DNA from: Thermodesulfobacteriota bacterium
GTDB taxonomy: Bacteria; Desulfobacterota; DSM-4660; Desulfatiglandales; Desulfatiglandaceae
Length of the DNA stretch: 58,735 bases
Assembly (NCBI GenBank): GCA_030837545.1
Contig: JAUPKI010000088.1
Location: 1-58,735, forward strand
Reading direction: 5' to 3'
The translations under genes were made by a program, and so were the position numbers. The notes below the pieces were generated by a model that did not search any database, was not told the DNA's origin, and saw only the letters and a list, made by a program, of their open reading frames with translations. Shown one piece after another: positions 8,399 to 16,596 of this stretch (within the stretch, counting starts at the first letter, position 1; every line of letters begins with the position of its first letter).

Positions 8399-8800
8399 TC
8401 AGGCCGCCCGTTTATAGGCCACAGGAAACTGTTCACCCCGTTCGTATGTATACACCGAAGGGGATTTCGATTGAAAGAATCTGACGATATGGTCTTTGGC
8501 CCTTTCCACATCAAAGGGCTTACACGAGAACAGATCGACAAATGCGAAATTCTTGTGAGGGTAGGTGTGGAGAGAAATATGGCTTTCTGCGATGATGGTG
8601 ACGCCGGTGATCCCGGCATCCTCAGGCACCTGCCCGCTGTATCTGAATACATATGGCTGGGTTATCTTGGTCATGCCTATCTCTTCGGGCAGATCATTCA
8701 AGAGATTAAAGCAGGCATCGAGGTCATTCAGGATCTCCGGGTTGCACTCACCCAGATCCAGCATCAAGTGGGGGCCGTATCCGTATATTGTCCGGTTCAT
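8399..8800 (-). CDS. speH: S-adenosylmethionine decarboxylase proenzyme (SpeH type)
   Basis: 133 aa from the ATG at 8800, chosen because AAGGAGG lies just upstream; the open frame continues 29 codons further but without a ribosome site. The enzyme decarboxylates SAM to supply the aminopropyl donor for spermidine. It is made as a proenzyme that cuts itself before a serine, which becomes the pyruvoyl cofactor. The site is clear: AESHISLHTYPHK, with Glu72-Ser73 as the processing bond and the catalytic His in HTYP. FAFVDLFSC supplies the conserved active-site Cys. It is the first gene of a leftward operon with the ureohydrolase and the deoxyhypusine-synthase-like gene. A strong promoter lies about 135 bases upstream. 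Confidence 0.93.
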   Translation of the reverse strand: MNRTIYGYGPHLMLDLGECNPEILNDLDACFNLLNDLPEEIGMTKITQPYVFRYSGQVPEDAGITGVTIIAESHISLHTYPHKNFAFVDLFSCKPFDVERAKDHIVRFFQSKSPSVYTYERGEQFPVAYKRAA

Positions 8801-8935
8801 TTTGCATAAATCCTCCTTAGCTGTATACGTTTCACCATCTTTATGGGGTTGCGTTGATGAATCGTCTAAACCATTCACTTTTGGCAACCCGCGTCCTCAT
8901 ACCATGCATACTGTCTTTCAAAAAATTGAAGAGGC

Positions 8936-8964
8936 TATTTAATTGAATTTTGTCGGCATGTCAA
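8936..8964 (-). promoter_or_regulatory. Promoter of the polyamine operon
   Basis: Leftward TTGACA (8964-8959), exactly 17 bases, TAAATA (8941-8936). This leaves a 5' leader of about 130 bases before speH. I recognise no riboswitch in the leader. Confidence 0.55.
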
Positions 8965-9219
8965 GCCATTTCTAAAAAATTCTACCTGAGTATGCACGGA
9001 TATCCAGTGGGCACAGGTTATCGCAATCATTGATGGCTGCCGAGTAAGCCGACAAATCATACGAAATCATCCAGTTAGCCATCTTTCCGTCGCCGTCTGT
9101 TGATGTGACATCTATTATTCATATCATTTCAACATATTACCTTGTTAAGAAGGGAAGTTGTGCAGGAAATACAACATGATAGGGGTTGCTGGATCAAACT
9201 CCACGCCCACCAAATTCTA

Positions 9220-9248
9220 TTGACAAGACTGCGCTATCTTGATAGAAA
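9220..9248 (+). promoter_or_regulatory. Promoter-like pair ahead of tRNA-like element
   Basis: TTGACA at 9220-9225, 17 bases, TAGAAA at 9243-9248. It would start transcription some 10-18 bases before the tRNA-like sequence. Confidence 0.4.
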
Positions 9249-9265
9249 ACCTCGCTTCATAATAA

Positions 9266-9334
9266 TGCCCGCAGCTCACTTGGATAGAGTGAGGGAATAA
9301 GAACCGCAGCACAGATTCGAGTCCCGCGGGGCCA
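9266..9334 (+). pseudogene. tRNA-like sequence, probably a decayed tRNA gene
   Basis: It has a tRNA-like D-arm (GCTC, loop ACTTGGATA, GAGT), a perfect T-loop TTCGAGT at 9316-9322 and an encoded terminal CCA (9332-9334). The acceptor ends pair at five of seven positions. The anticodon stem is broken, the T-stem does not pair, and about three bases are missing between the anticodon and T arms. The anticodon position would read AAG, but this is unreliable. It is most likely a degenerate tRNA behind a still-recognisable promoter, and I doubt that it is functional. Confidence 0.35.
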
Positions 9335-9683
9335 ACCGCTTCGAACGTAACGGCCTGCGGGATTGATTCTGGCAATCGGGCTCATTCCAGGTCTTGCAGA
9401 TGATGCCCCCAAGGCCGATGTCTGGGCCATATCGGCGATGAATGCCTCGTTCAGAACGACGAAAATGGGGCGGCCCTGGAGACCTTCAAGCGAGAAAAGT
9501 GGAGGTCTTCGGCATTGTGAAAGGGGCGGGAGGCAGACAGATCGTCGCCGTCAAAGGAATGCAGCCTCGTTAAGGACATCATGCAGCAGAAAGAACGGAA
9601 ACGGGCGAAGCGTCCCTTAGCGCCCCCAGGCCTTTTGCACCTCCTGTTTTTTACATCCAACGCCAGCCTACTGTTTATTTGCC

Positions 9684-9911
9684 ATGAAAGATAAGACCCT
9701 TGTATGTATTCAGTGTGGAAGCCCATTTGTCTTCAGTTCGGCGGAACAGACGCGTTTTCTGGCCCTGGACTTTGCCAGCCCGAGACGATGCCCGGAATGC
9801 AGGAAAAAGAAGGCAAAAAGCATCGAGGACAAAGAAAAGTGGGACAAGGAAGACAGGAAAAGACGGATGCTCCGGCGCAAACGACATGCCATTTATGATG
9901 ATGATGAGTGA
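9684..9911 (+). CDS. Small zinc-ribbon protein
   Basis: 75 aa. Two CxxC pairs form a zinc ribbon: LVCIQCGSPFVFSSAEQ (residues about 8-11) and RRCPECRKKKAKS (about 36-39). This matches a widespread family of probable zinc-binding proteins whose usual form is 'CxDCGxxFxFTxGEQ...PKRCPxCR'. The C-terminal half is very basic and then ends in DDDE, suggesting nucleic-acid or ribosome contact. It stands alone upstream of glycogen phosphorylase. The ribosome site before the ATG is weak. Its cellular role is not established. Confidence 0.75.
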   Translation: MKDKTLVCIQCGSPFVFSSAEQTRFLALDFASPRRCPECRKKKAKSIEDKEKWDKEDRKRRMLRRKRHAIYDDDE

Positions 9912-10144
9912 ATAGCGGTTTGAGGTTCACCAAGAGGCGCCAGGGACGCTCTGCGTCCCTTCGGCCCTGGTTATGGTTCATCCGGCGTTGGACGTTCCCA
10001 GTAAACGGGATTGGAGGTCCACTCTTTTGCCAGTTGTGCGGTTGTCGCCTGGAGGTTGGGTAGAGCGAAAGCCAAAACCGCTCTGTGCACCATAGAACAG
10101 AAGGAGAGAGGCTTCGACGGGCTCCTTCATGGAGGAGGTAAGGT

Positions 10145-12604
10145 ATGGCTTGTAAGAAAAATGACATAGAAAAATCGGGGAAGCGTCCATTGGGGGAGGC
10201 CTGTCTTGCGGCCCTCCATTTTGCCATCGGCCGGGAGGTCGACAGCGCCAGTTTCTATAACAAGTACCAGAGCATCGCCATCGCCGTACGTACGCGTCTC
10301 ATGGACCGCTGGTTGGAGACAGAGAAGCGGTACTGCGAGACCGACGTCAAACGGGTCTACTACCTCTCCCTCGAGTTCCTGATGGGGAGGACCCTTCAAA
10401 ATGCGATCCTGAACCTGGACATGGAGGAGGAGGCGAGGGAGGCGATGCGCGAACTGGGCATGGTCCTGGAGGATGTCTATGAGGCGGAACATGATGCAGG
10501 TCTCGGCAACGGCGGTCTGGGAAGGCTGGCCGCCTGCTTCCTTGATTCCATGGCCACGCTCAATATCCCGGCCAAGGGCTATGGCATCCGTTATGAGTAC
10601 GGGATCTTCAATCAACTGATAGATAACGGGTATCAGGTGGAAAAACCGGATTACTGGCTGTTCCGGGGCAATCCCTGGGAGACCCCTCGTGTCGAAAGGA
10701 TGCAGCGGGTCCGTTACCGTGGACGTACGCGGCCCTACATGGATGAAGCAGGCAGATACCGGGTCGACTGGATTGAGACGGACGACGTCTTTGCCCTTCC
10801 CCATGAGATCCCCATCCCCGGTTACCACACGGAGACCGTCAATCTGCTGACGTTGTGGTCTGTCAGGGCTGGCGATGAATTCAATCTCGAGTATTTCAAC
10901 GACGGCGATTACCTGAAGGCCGTGGAACAGCAAACGGCGAGTGAGAATATATCCAAGGTACTCTATCCCAACGACAATATCATGGCTGGCAAGGAACTCC
11001 GCCTGAAGCAGGAGTACTTTTTTGCCTCGGCATCTCTCCAGGAGATTCTCGATAATTACCTCCACGATCACCAAGACCTTGCCCGCATCCCCGACCGAGT
11101 AGCGATCCAGTTGAATGACACCCATCCTGCCATTGCGATCCCCGAGATGATGCACCTCCTCGTGGACAGGCACTCACTGACATGGGAGGCGGCGTGGGCC
11201 ATTACCACACGGACGTTCGCCTACACGAATCACACCCTTCTTCCCGAGGCCCTGGAAACCTGGGAAGTCGCGCTCCTGGAACGGCTGCTGCCGAGACACA
11301 TGGAGATCATCTACGAAATCAATCGTCGTTTCATGATGGAGGTCTCGGCGGCATTTCCCCATGATGGGGAGATCGCATCCCGTCTTTCCATCATCCAGGA
11401 AGGTTCTCCCAGGAGGGTCCGCATGGCCCATCTGGCCGTCGTGGGCAGCCATTCCGTAAATGGCGTGGCCGCCTTGCACACCCGCCTTCTCAAGGCGTCT
11501 CTCCTGGCCGATTTCAACCGGCTGTGGCCCGGCAAATTCAACAACAAGACCAACGGCGTTACCCAGAGGCGCTGGTTGAGACAGGCCAACCCGGCCCTTT
11601 CCCGGCTGATTTCCGATACGATCGGCGATGAATGGGTCACGAACCTGAATGCCCTGGAGAGGCTGCTCGAAAAGGTTGAGGACAAAGGATTTCAGGACGA
11701 CTGGCATGCGGCCAAGGAGATGAACAAGATGGTCCTCGCCCATGGAATTGAGGAGAAACTTGGCATTGAGATCGATTCTGCCAGCATGTTCGATGTGCAG
11801 GTCAAGCGGATCCACGAATACAAGCGCCAGTTATTGAACGTGCTTGGGGTGGCGGCCCGCTACTTCCGCATCAAATCCAATCCCCGCGGCGAATGGGTGG
11901 GCCGCACCGTGATGATCGGAGGCAAGGCCGCGCCCGGTTATGCCATGGCCAAGCTGATTATCAAGCTGATCAATGATGTGGGGAAGGTGATTAACACGGA
12001 CCCGGATACCAGCGGCCTTCTGAAGCTCATCTTCATGCCCAACTACGGGGTTTCGATGGCGGAACGGATCTTTCCGGCAAGCGAACTTTCCGAACAGATA
12101 TCGACTGCGGGCATGGAGGCCTCAGGCACCGGCAATATGAAATTCGCCCTGAACGGGGCGCTGACCATCGGCACCCTGGACGGCGCCAACATTGAGATAA
12201 AGGATGCCGTGGGTGAAGAAAATATTTTTATCTTCGGATTGAACGACCGGGAAGTCGCGGAAAAAAAGAGGAGGGGTTACACCCCTTGGGACGCGTATCA
12301 TGAGGATCCGGAGTTGAGAGGGGTCCTGGAGGCCATTCGCGACGGGTTTTTCTCGCCCGATGATTCCGGGCGGTTCAGACCCATCTTCGATTCTCTTCTG
12401 CACAAGGGGGATCCCTACATGCTGCTGGCTGATTTTTCCTCGTATATGGCGTGCCAGGACCGTGTGGACGCTTGCTATCGCGACGCGGTGGAATGGACCC
12501 GCAAGTCAATCCGAAATGTGGCTAAAATGGGCTATTTCTCGAGTGACCGCACCGTTCGGGAATACGCGGCAGACATATGGAATGTGCGTCCGGTGGAACC
12601 ATAG
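10145..12604 (+). CDS. glgP: Glycogen/alpha-glucan phosphorylase
   Basis: 819 aa, full length. The enzyme releases glucose-1-phosphate from alpha-1,4-glucan ends using phosphate and pyridoxal phosphate. N-terminal motifs YYLSLEFLMGRTLQNA and GLGNGGLGRLAACFLDSMA, the central NDTHPAIAIPEMMHLL, and IHEYKRQLLN are all classic. The PLP-binding lysine is in EASGTGNMKFALNGALTIG at residue 666, followed by GTLDGANIEI. The start is supported by GGAGGAGGTAAGG directly upstream. It appears monocistronic, with no other glycogen gene nearby, and converges on groEL across a strong hairpin. Confidence 0.97.
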   Translation: MACKKNDIEKSGKRPLGEACLAALHFAIGREVDSASFYNKYQSIAIAVRTRLMDRWLETEKRYCETDVKRVYYLSLEFLMGRTLQNAILNLDMEEEAREAMRELGMVLEDVYEAEHDAGLGNGGLGRLAACFLDSMATLNIPAKGYGIRYEYGIFNQLIDNGYQVEKPDYWLFRGNPWETPRVERMQRVRYRGRTRPYMDEAGRYRVDWIETDDVFALPHEIPIPGYHTETVNLLTLWSVRAGDEFNLEYFNDGDYLKAVEQQTASENISKVLYPNDNIMAGKELRLKQEYFFASASLQEILDNYLHDHQDLARIPDRVAIQLNDTHPAIAIPEMMHLLVDRHSLTWEAAWAITTRTFAYTNHTLLPEALETWEVALLERLLPRHMEIIYEINRRFMMEVSAAFPHDGEIASRLSIIQEGSPRRVRMAHLAVVGSHSVNGVAALHTRLLKASLLADFNRLWPGKFNNKTNGVTQRRWLRQANPALSRLISDTIGDEWVTNLNALERLLEKVEDKGFQDDWHAAKEMNKMVLAHGIEEKLGIEIDSASMFDVQVKRIHEYKRQLLNVLGVAARYFRIKSNPRGEWVGRTVMIGGKAAPGYAMAKLIIKLINDVGKVINTDPDTSGLLKLIFMPNYGVSMAERIFPASELSEQISTAGMEASGTGNMKFALNGALTIGTLDGANIEIKDAVGEENIFIFGLNDREVAEKKRRGYTPWDAYHEDPELRGVLEAIRDGFFSPDDSGRFRPIFDSLLHKGDPYMLLADFSSYMACQDRVDACYRDAVEWTRKSIRNVAKMGYFSSDRTVREYAADIWNVRPVEP

Positions 12605-12688
12605 GACAGAATGCTGGAAATTCGATGGACGGATGACTGGATGAAGAGGATGATAGGGACGTTTTCAGTCTTGGTCCGTAGGGTAGCT

Positions 12689-12719
12689 CCCCCGAGCCCC
12701 TGATTCAGGGGCTCGGGGG
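12689..12719. terminator. GC-rich hairpin between convergent glgP and groEL
   Basis: CCCCCGAGCCCC, a seven-base turn (TGATTCA) and GGGGCTCGGGGG form a 12-bp perfect stem, extendable inward. It lies between two converging genes, so it could stop transcription from both sides. No T-tract follows in either direction, so factor-independent termination is uncertain. Confidence 0.5.
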
Positions 12720-12733
12720 GGGGGAGATGATTC

Positions 12734-14353
12734 TCAGTACATATCCTCGGGGGGCATGGCCGGGGCCGGGGACTTCTTCTTCGGCTTCTCGGCGACCATG
12801 GCCTCGGTGGTCATGAGCAGGCCGGCCACAGAGGCTGCATTTTGAAGGGCAAAACGGGTTACCTTGGTGGGGTCTATGATTCCCGCCTTCATCAGGTCTT
12901 CATATTCACCGGTCTCCGCATTGAAACCGAAATTGCCTTTGCTTTCCTTGACCTTGTTTACGACCACGGACCCCTCAAACCCGGCATTATTGGCAATCTG
13001 CCGTACAGGCTCTTCAAGTGCCCGTTTGATGAGATTGACGCCCATCTGGGCCTCACCGGGGAGTTCGGTCTTCTCCAGGGCCTTGAGACAACGGAGATAG
13101 GCCACGCCTCCCCCTGCAACAATGCCTTCTTCCACGGCCGCCCGGGTGGCGTTCAATGCGTCTTCAACCCGGTCCTTCTTTTCCTTCATCTCGATCTCGG
13201 TGGCTGCACCCACGTTGATGACGGCTACGCCGCCGATGAGCTTGGCCAGGCGCTCCTGCAGCTTTTCCCGGTCGTAGTCGCTGGTGGTCTCCTCGATCTG
13301 GGCCCGGATCTGCTTGACGCGGCCTTCCAGTGCAGCCCGAGTGCCTTTCCCGTCCACGATGGTGGTGTTGTCCTTGTCCACGGTGATGCGCTTGGCGCCC
13401 CCCAGATCGTTGAGGGTGATATTCTCAAGCTTTATCCCTAAATCTTCACTGATCACCTGGCCGCCGGTCAGGACCGCCATATCCTCCAACATGGCCTTTC
13501 GCCGATCGCCGAAACCAGGGGCCTTAACCGCCACGCACTTAAGCGTTCCGCGAAGCCGGTTGACAACCAGGGTGGCAAGGGCCTCTCCCTCTACGTCCTC
13601 AGCGATGATCAACAGCGGTTTCCCCATCTTGGCGATCTGCTCGAGGATGGGGACCAGGTCTTTCATGCTGCTGATCTTCTTCTCGTTCAGCAGGATGTAG
13701 GGATCTTCCAGGTGGGCCTCCATCTTTTCCGCGTTGGTAACAAAATATGGAGACAGATACCCGCGGTCGAACTGCATCCCTTCCACGATATCGAGAGACG
13801 TCTCCATACCCTTGGCCTCTTCAACCGTGATGACGCCCTCCTTCCCTACCTTTTCCATGGCCTCCGCAATCACCTCGCCGATGGCCTTATCGTTGTTGGC
13901 GGAAATGGTGCCGACCTGGGAGATTTCCTTCTTCTCCTTGGTAGGATTGGAAATCTTTTTCAGCTCCGCAACCACCACCTCGACGGCCTTGTCAATCCCC
14001 CGCTTGACGGCCATGGGATTGGACCCTGCCGCCACCAGCTTCGCACCTTCCCGGAAAATGGCCTGGGCCAGGATGGTCGCTGTGGTGGTGCCGTCCCCGG
14101 CGACGTCCGAGGTCTTGGAGGCGACTTCCTTCACCATCTGGGCGCCCATGTTTTCAAACTTATCTTCCAGTTCGATTTCCTTGGCCACCGTCACTCCGTC
14201 CTTTGTGGATTTCGGAGACCCCCAAGACTTCTCTATAAGGACGTTGCGTCCCTTGGGGCCCAGCGTCAGCTTGACCGCATTGGCCAGGGTATCGACGCCC
14301 TTCATCATCTTTTCTCTTGCCTTTTCACTGTACCTAATCTCTTTTGCACTCAT
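12734..14353 (-). CDS. groEL: Chaperonin GroEL
   Basis: 539 aa. Forms the double-ring ATP-dependent folding chamber with GroES. The equatorial ATP site has [18 protein letters not shown] and the signature [14 protein letters not shown]; the apical hinge segments and GGGVAYLR (about 413) are intact. The C terminus ends [15 protein letters not shown] in place of the Gly-Gly-Met repeats of the E. coli protein, a normal variation. It lies 22 bases downstream of groES in one operon. Confidence 0.98.
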   Translation of the reverse strand: MSAKEIRYSEKAREKMMKGVDTLANAVKLTLGPKGRNVLIEKSWGSPKSTKDGVTVAKEIELEDKFENMGAQMVKEVASKTSDVAGDGTTTATILAQAIFREGAKLVAAGSNPMAVKRGIDKAVEVVVAELKKISNPTKEKKEISQVGTISANNDKAIGEVIAEAMEKVGKEGVITVEEAKGMETSLDIVEGMQFDRGYLSPYFVTNAEKMEAHLEDPYILLNEKKISSMKDLVPILEQIAKMGKPLLIIAEDVEGEALATLVVNRLRGTLKCVAVKAPGFGDRRKAMLEDMAVLTGGQVISEDLGIKLENITLNDLGGAKRITVDKDNTTIVDGKGTRAALEGRVKQIRAQIEETTSDYDREKLQERLAKLIGGVAVINVGAATEIEMKEKKDRVEDALNATRAAVEEGIVAGGGVAYLRCLKALEKTELPGEAQMGVNLIKRALEEPVRQIANNAGFEGSVVVNKVKESKGNFGFNAETGEYEDLMKAGIIDPTKVTRFALQNAASVAGLLMTTEAMVAEKPKKKSPAPAMPPEDMY

Positions 14354-14375
14354 GGTTCAAATTCCTCCTCCAGGG

Positions 14376-14663
14376 CTATTCCACGATACCCAGGATATCG
14401 TCTTCCCTCATGATAAGATGCTCTACTCCATCGATTTTGATCTCATTACCGGCATACTTCCCGAACAAAATCCTGTCGTTCCTTTTTACGGCCATCGGGA
14501 TACGATCGCCCTTTTCGTTGACCTTTCCCGGGCCTACCGCGATTACCTTCCCCTCCTGTGGCTTTTCCTTTGCCGTGTCGGGGATGATAATGCCGCCCTT
14601 TGTCTTTTCATTCTCACTGATTCTGAGTACCAACACCCTGTCGTTCAACGGTTTGATCTTCAT
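14376..14663 (-). CDS. groES: Co-chaperonin GroES
   Basis: 95 aa, full length. It caps the GroEL ring. [15 protein letters not shown], the mobile-loop region [20 protein letters not shown] (about 17-36), [11 protein letters not shown] and the C-terminal [13 protein letters not shown] match the family. A strong AAAAGGAGG box precedes the ATG. First gene of the groES-groEL operon. Confidence 0.98.
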   Translation of the reverse strand: MKIKPLNDRVLVLRISENEKTKGGIIIPDTAKEKPQEGKVIAVGPGKVNEKGDRIPMAVKRNDRILFGKYAGNEIKIDGVEHLIMREDDILGIVE

Positions 14664-14813
14664 GAATGACTACCTCCTTTTCCTGATTCTTTTAAAAAAA
14701 TTGGGAACAGGTCTTCTGACGTTGCCGTCATATGACCGCAGACATCCCCCAAAAAAATTACTCAAAAGATTAACACCTTGAAATTATTAAATTAATTAAA
14801 ACATTACCCTACA

Positions 14814-14841
14814 AAGTTAAGTACCCGTGACCAATTGTCAA
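14814..14841 (-). promoter_or_regulatory. Promoter of groES-groEL
   Basis: Leftward TTGACA (14841-14836), 16 bases, TAACTT (14819-14814), about 150 bases ahead of groES in an AT-rich leader. I looked for and did not find a CIRCE inverted repeat (TTAGCACTC/GAGTGCTAA), so HrcA control is not indicated. Confidence 0.4.
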
Positions 14842-14977
14842 GACTGTCTCGGGATTTTAGAATCGCTCATCTTGCCTTTTCAGGGTCAGGGGAGCGACGG
14901 ATACGCGCGGAATAGAATGGTTCAAGGTCGCATCAGCGGTGGGGAATTGTTCACCGGCAGGAAATAACGCATTGAAA

Positions 14978-15071
14978 TGGCGGAGAGAGAGGGATTCGAA
15001 CCCTCGGTAGAGGTTGACCCCCTACACTCGCTTAGCAGGCGAGCGCCTTCAGCCGACTCGGCCATCTCTCC
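14978..15071 (-). tRNA. tRNA-Ser (anticodon GCT)
   Basis: Read leftward: acceptor GGAGAGA pairs with TCTCTCC, discriminator G and encoded CCA at the 3' end. The D-arm begins GCCGAG, the anticodon stem-loop CTCGCCTGCTAAGCGAG places GCT at 34-36, a long variable arm is present as in class II tRNAs, and the T-loop is TTCGAAT. It should read AGC/AGU serine codons. Confidence 0.97.
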
Positions 15072-15345
15072 GCAGCATTATCTATGATTTTCTACAATTG
15101 TTTTCCTTATATGACATCTGACAACATTTTGCAAGGATTCATTGAGACAATCGGCTTCTTTTCATGGACAAATAGGAAATGGCCGCAAAAAGGCGTAAGA
15201 TTCACAAGAGACAGAAGGATATGCATTGACACGCAGAGCATGGGAACGGAGAAAACGGTGCTTTAAAAACGCCGGCCCTTGTGATAGGTTGCTCCGGTAA
15301 AGGAAGGTAGAGGAGGCAGCCGCGGCGGTGGAGAAGGAACGAGAC

Positions 15346-16596
15346 ATGTTTGAATGCAGCGAGACCGAGGCCTTCGGCCTGAGATGGCTGGTCCTGATCG
15401 GTCGCATCGACGCCATGAGCGCCGGAGAGATTGGCCGGAAACTGGCTGCCCTTCTGACGGCCGGGGAGCGGATTATCGGTGCGGACCTGGACGGGGTCAA
15501 TTATATCAGCAGCGCGGGAATACGCGTCTTTTTGTCTGCCCAGAAAAAGCTCATGCGTGTGAACGGCCAAATTGTCCTGGCCCACGTCCGGCCGGATGTC
15601 CTCGATGTGCTGAAGATGGGCGGCCTTGACACGGTCTTTCGCATTGCCGCAACCCGGGAGGATGCCGCCCGCCCGCTTCAGGGGGAAGCAAAAGACCTGG
15701 AACCGGTTTCAAAGGTCATCAACGGCATCCGCTTCACCTGGCTTAAGAAAGAGGGGCGTCCCGGCTTCCTGACCCTGATAGGGGGCCAGAAGCGGCTGAT
15801 TCATGCCGCCTATGAAGCCGAAGATGTGGTCACCATCCCGTCTTCTGACATGAAATTCGGCCTGGGCCTGGGGAGCCTGGGTCAGGAATGGGATCACTTC
15901 AAGGGACTTTTCGGCGAGGCCATGGTCGTTGACCACCATCTCTTTTTTTATCCCGCCGTAAAGAATCCGGCAGTGGACTTCATGCTCTGGTCAAGAGGAA
16001 ATCCTCCTCTGCCATATCGGTTCCTGAACGGTCTTTCGTTCGGCGGCGCCTATCAGTATGTGGCCTCCTTTGATGGAGAGGACCGGTCGGTTTCCCTGGA
16101 CAGCCTGATCAAGGCCCTTTTCCAGATTTCAGACGCCCCCCTGCTGGGGATCGTCCTCTTAGGGGAGAGCCGGGGGACCTGGGGGATGCACCTCAAGCGC
16201 GTTCCCGTGAAAGGTCTTTGGCCGGGGCCGGAGCCAGATATCTTCAGCCCCGCCCGTATTCATGACTGGGTGGATCTGCCGGTTGAGCCGGGTTTTGCCT
16301 ATCATACGGTGGTGGCTGCAGGCATTGGCGTCAGGGAGAGGGCGCTTGCGCCCCTGTCAGTGAAGACCTCCTTACCGGAGGGGCAGGATTTCCATGTGCA
16401 CGCGGGCATATTCGGCAAGGGTCTCTTCAGCACGGATCCAGCCGGTTTTGAAGAGGAGGTCAAGCGGATAGTATCCGAGTTCGAGGTCTTGAGGATTCAG
16501 CATCTCATGGGGCGGAGCCTTTTTAGGAGCGGTGTGGTGGGCGTGGTGGAGATTAGAGAAGGAGAGACCCGTGGAACTCTGGATCGGCGCCCTTAA
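15346..16596 (+). CDS. STAS-domain protein with an unrecognised C-terminal domain
   Basis: 416 aa from the ATG at 15346 (AAGGA seven bases upstream); an in-frame GTG at 15328 is an alternative start. Residues 1-105 are a STAS domain: LVLIGRIDAMSAGEI, then GADLDGVNYISSAGIRVFLS, which carries the serine position that is phosphorylated in anti-sigma-factor antagonists, then VNGQIVLAHVRPDVLDVLKMGG. The remaining 300 residues contain conserved-looking patches (VVDHHLFFYP, NGLSFGGAYQYVASF, LLGIVLLGESRGTWG, DFHVHAGIFG) that I cannot assign. No membrane segment is seen. It overlaps the next gene, an ABC permease fusion, by 26 bases, so it is probably a dedicated regulator of that transporter. STAS subunits acting on ABC ATPases are known (MlaB with MlaF), but a direct interaction here is inference. 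Confidence 0.8.
   Translation: MFECSETEAFGLRWLVLIGRIDAMSAGEIGRKLAALLTAGERIIGADLDGVNYISSAGIRVFLSAQKKLMRVNGQIVLAHVRPDVLDVLKMGGLDTVFRIAATREDAARPLQGEAKDLEPVSKVINGIRFTWLKKEGRPGFLTLIGGQKRLIHAAYEAEDVVTIPSSDMKFGLGLGSLGQEWDHFKGLFGEAMVVDHHLFFYPAVKNPAVDFMLWSRGNPPLPYRFLNGLSFGGAYQYVASFDGEDRSVSLDSLIKALFQISDAPLLGIVLLGESRGTWGMHLKRVPVKGLWPGPEPDIFSPARIHDWVDLPVEPGFAYHTVVAAGIGVRERALAPLSVKTSLPEGQDFHVHAGIFGKGLFSTDPAGFEEEVKRIVSEFEVLRIQHLMGRSLFRSGVVGVVEIREGETRGTLDRRP

Larger units (their letters stand above)
8965..9683. other. Intergenic region with a decayed tRNA-like element
   Basis: No convincing protein gene. Apart from the tRNA-like stretch at 9266-9334 and the promoter-like pair ahead of it, the remaining bases (notably 9340-9683) show only short open frames with no family resemblance. 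Confidence 0.5.

Noticed and set aside
10127-11173. 348-codon leftward open frame over glgP
   Set aside because: The glgP frame is full-length with all motifs; the antisense frame is a by-product of GC-rich codon use.
14664-14977. Possible CIRCE element upstream of groES
   Set aside because: No TTAGCACTC/GAGTGCTAA inverted repeat could be found.
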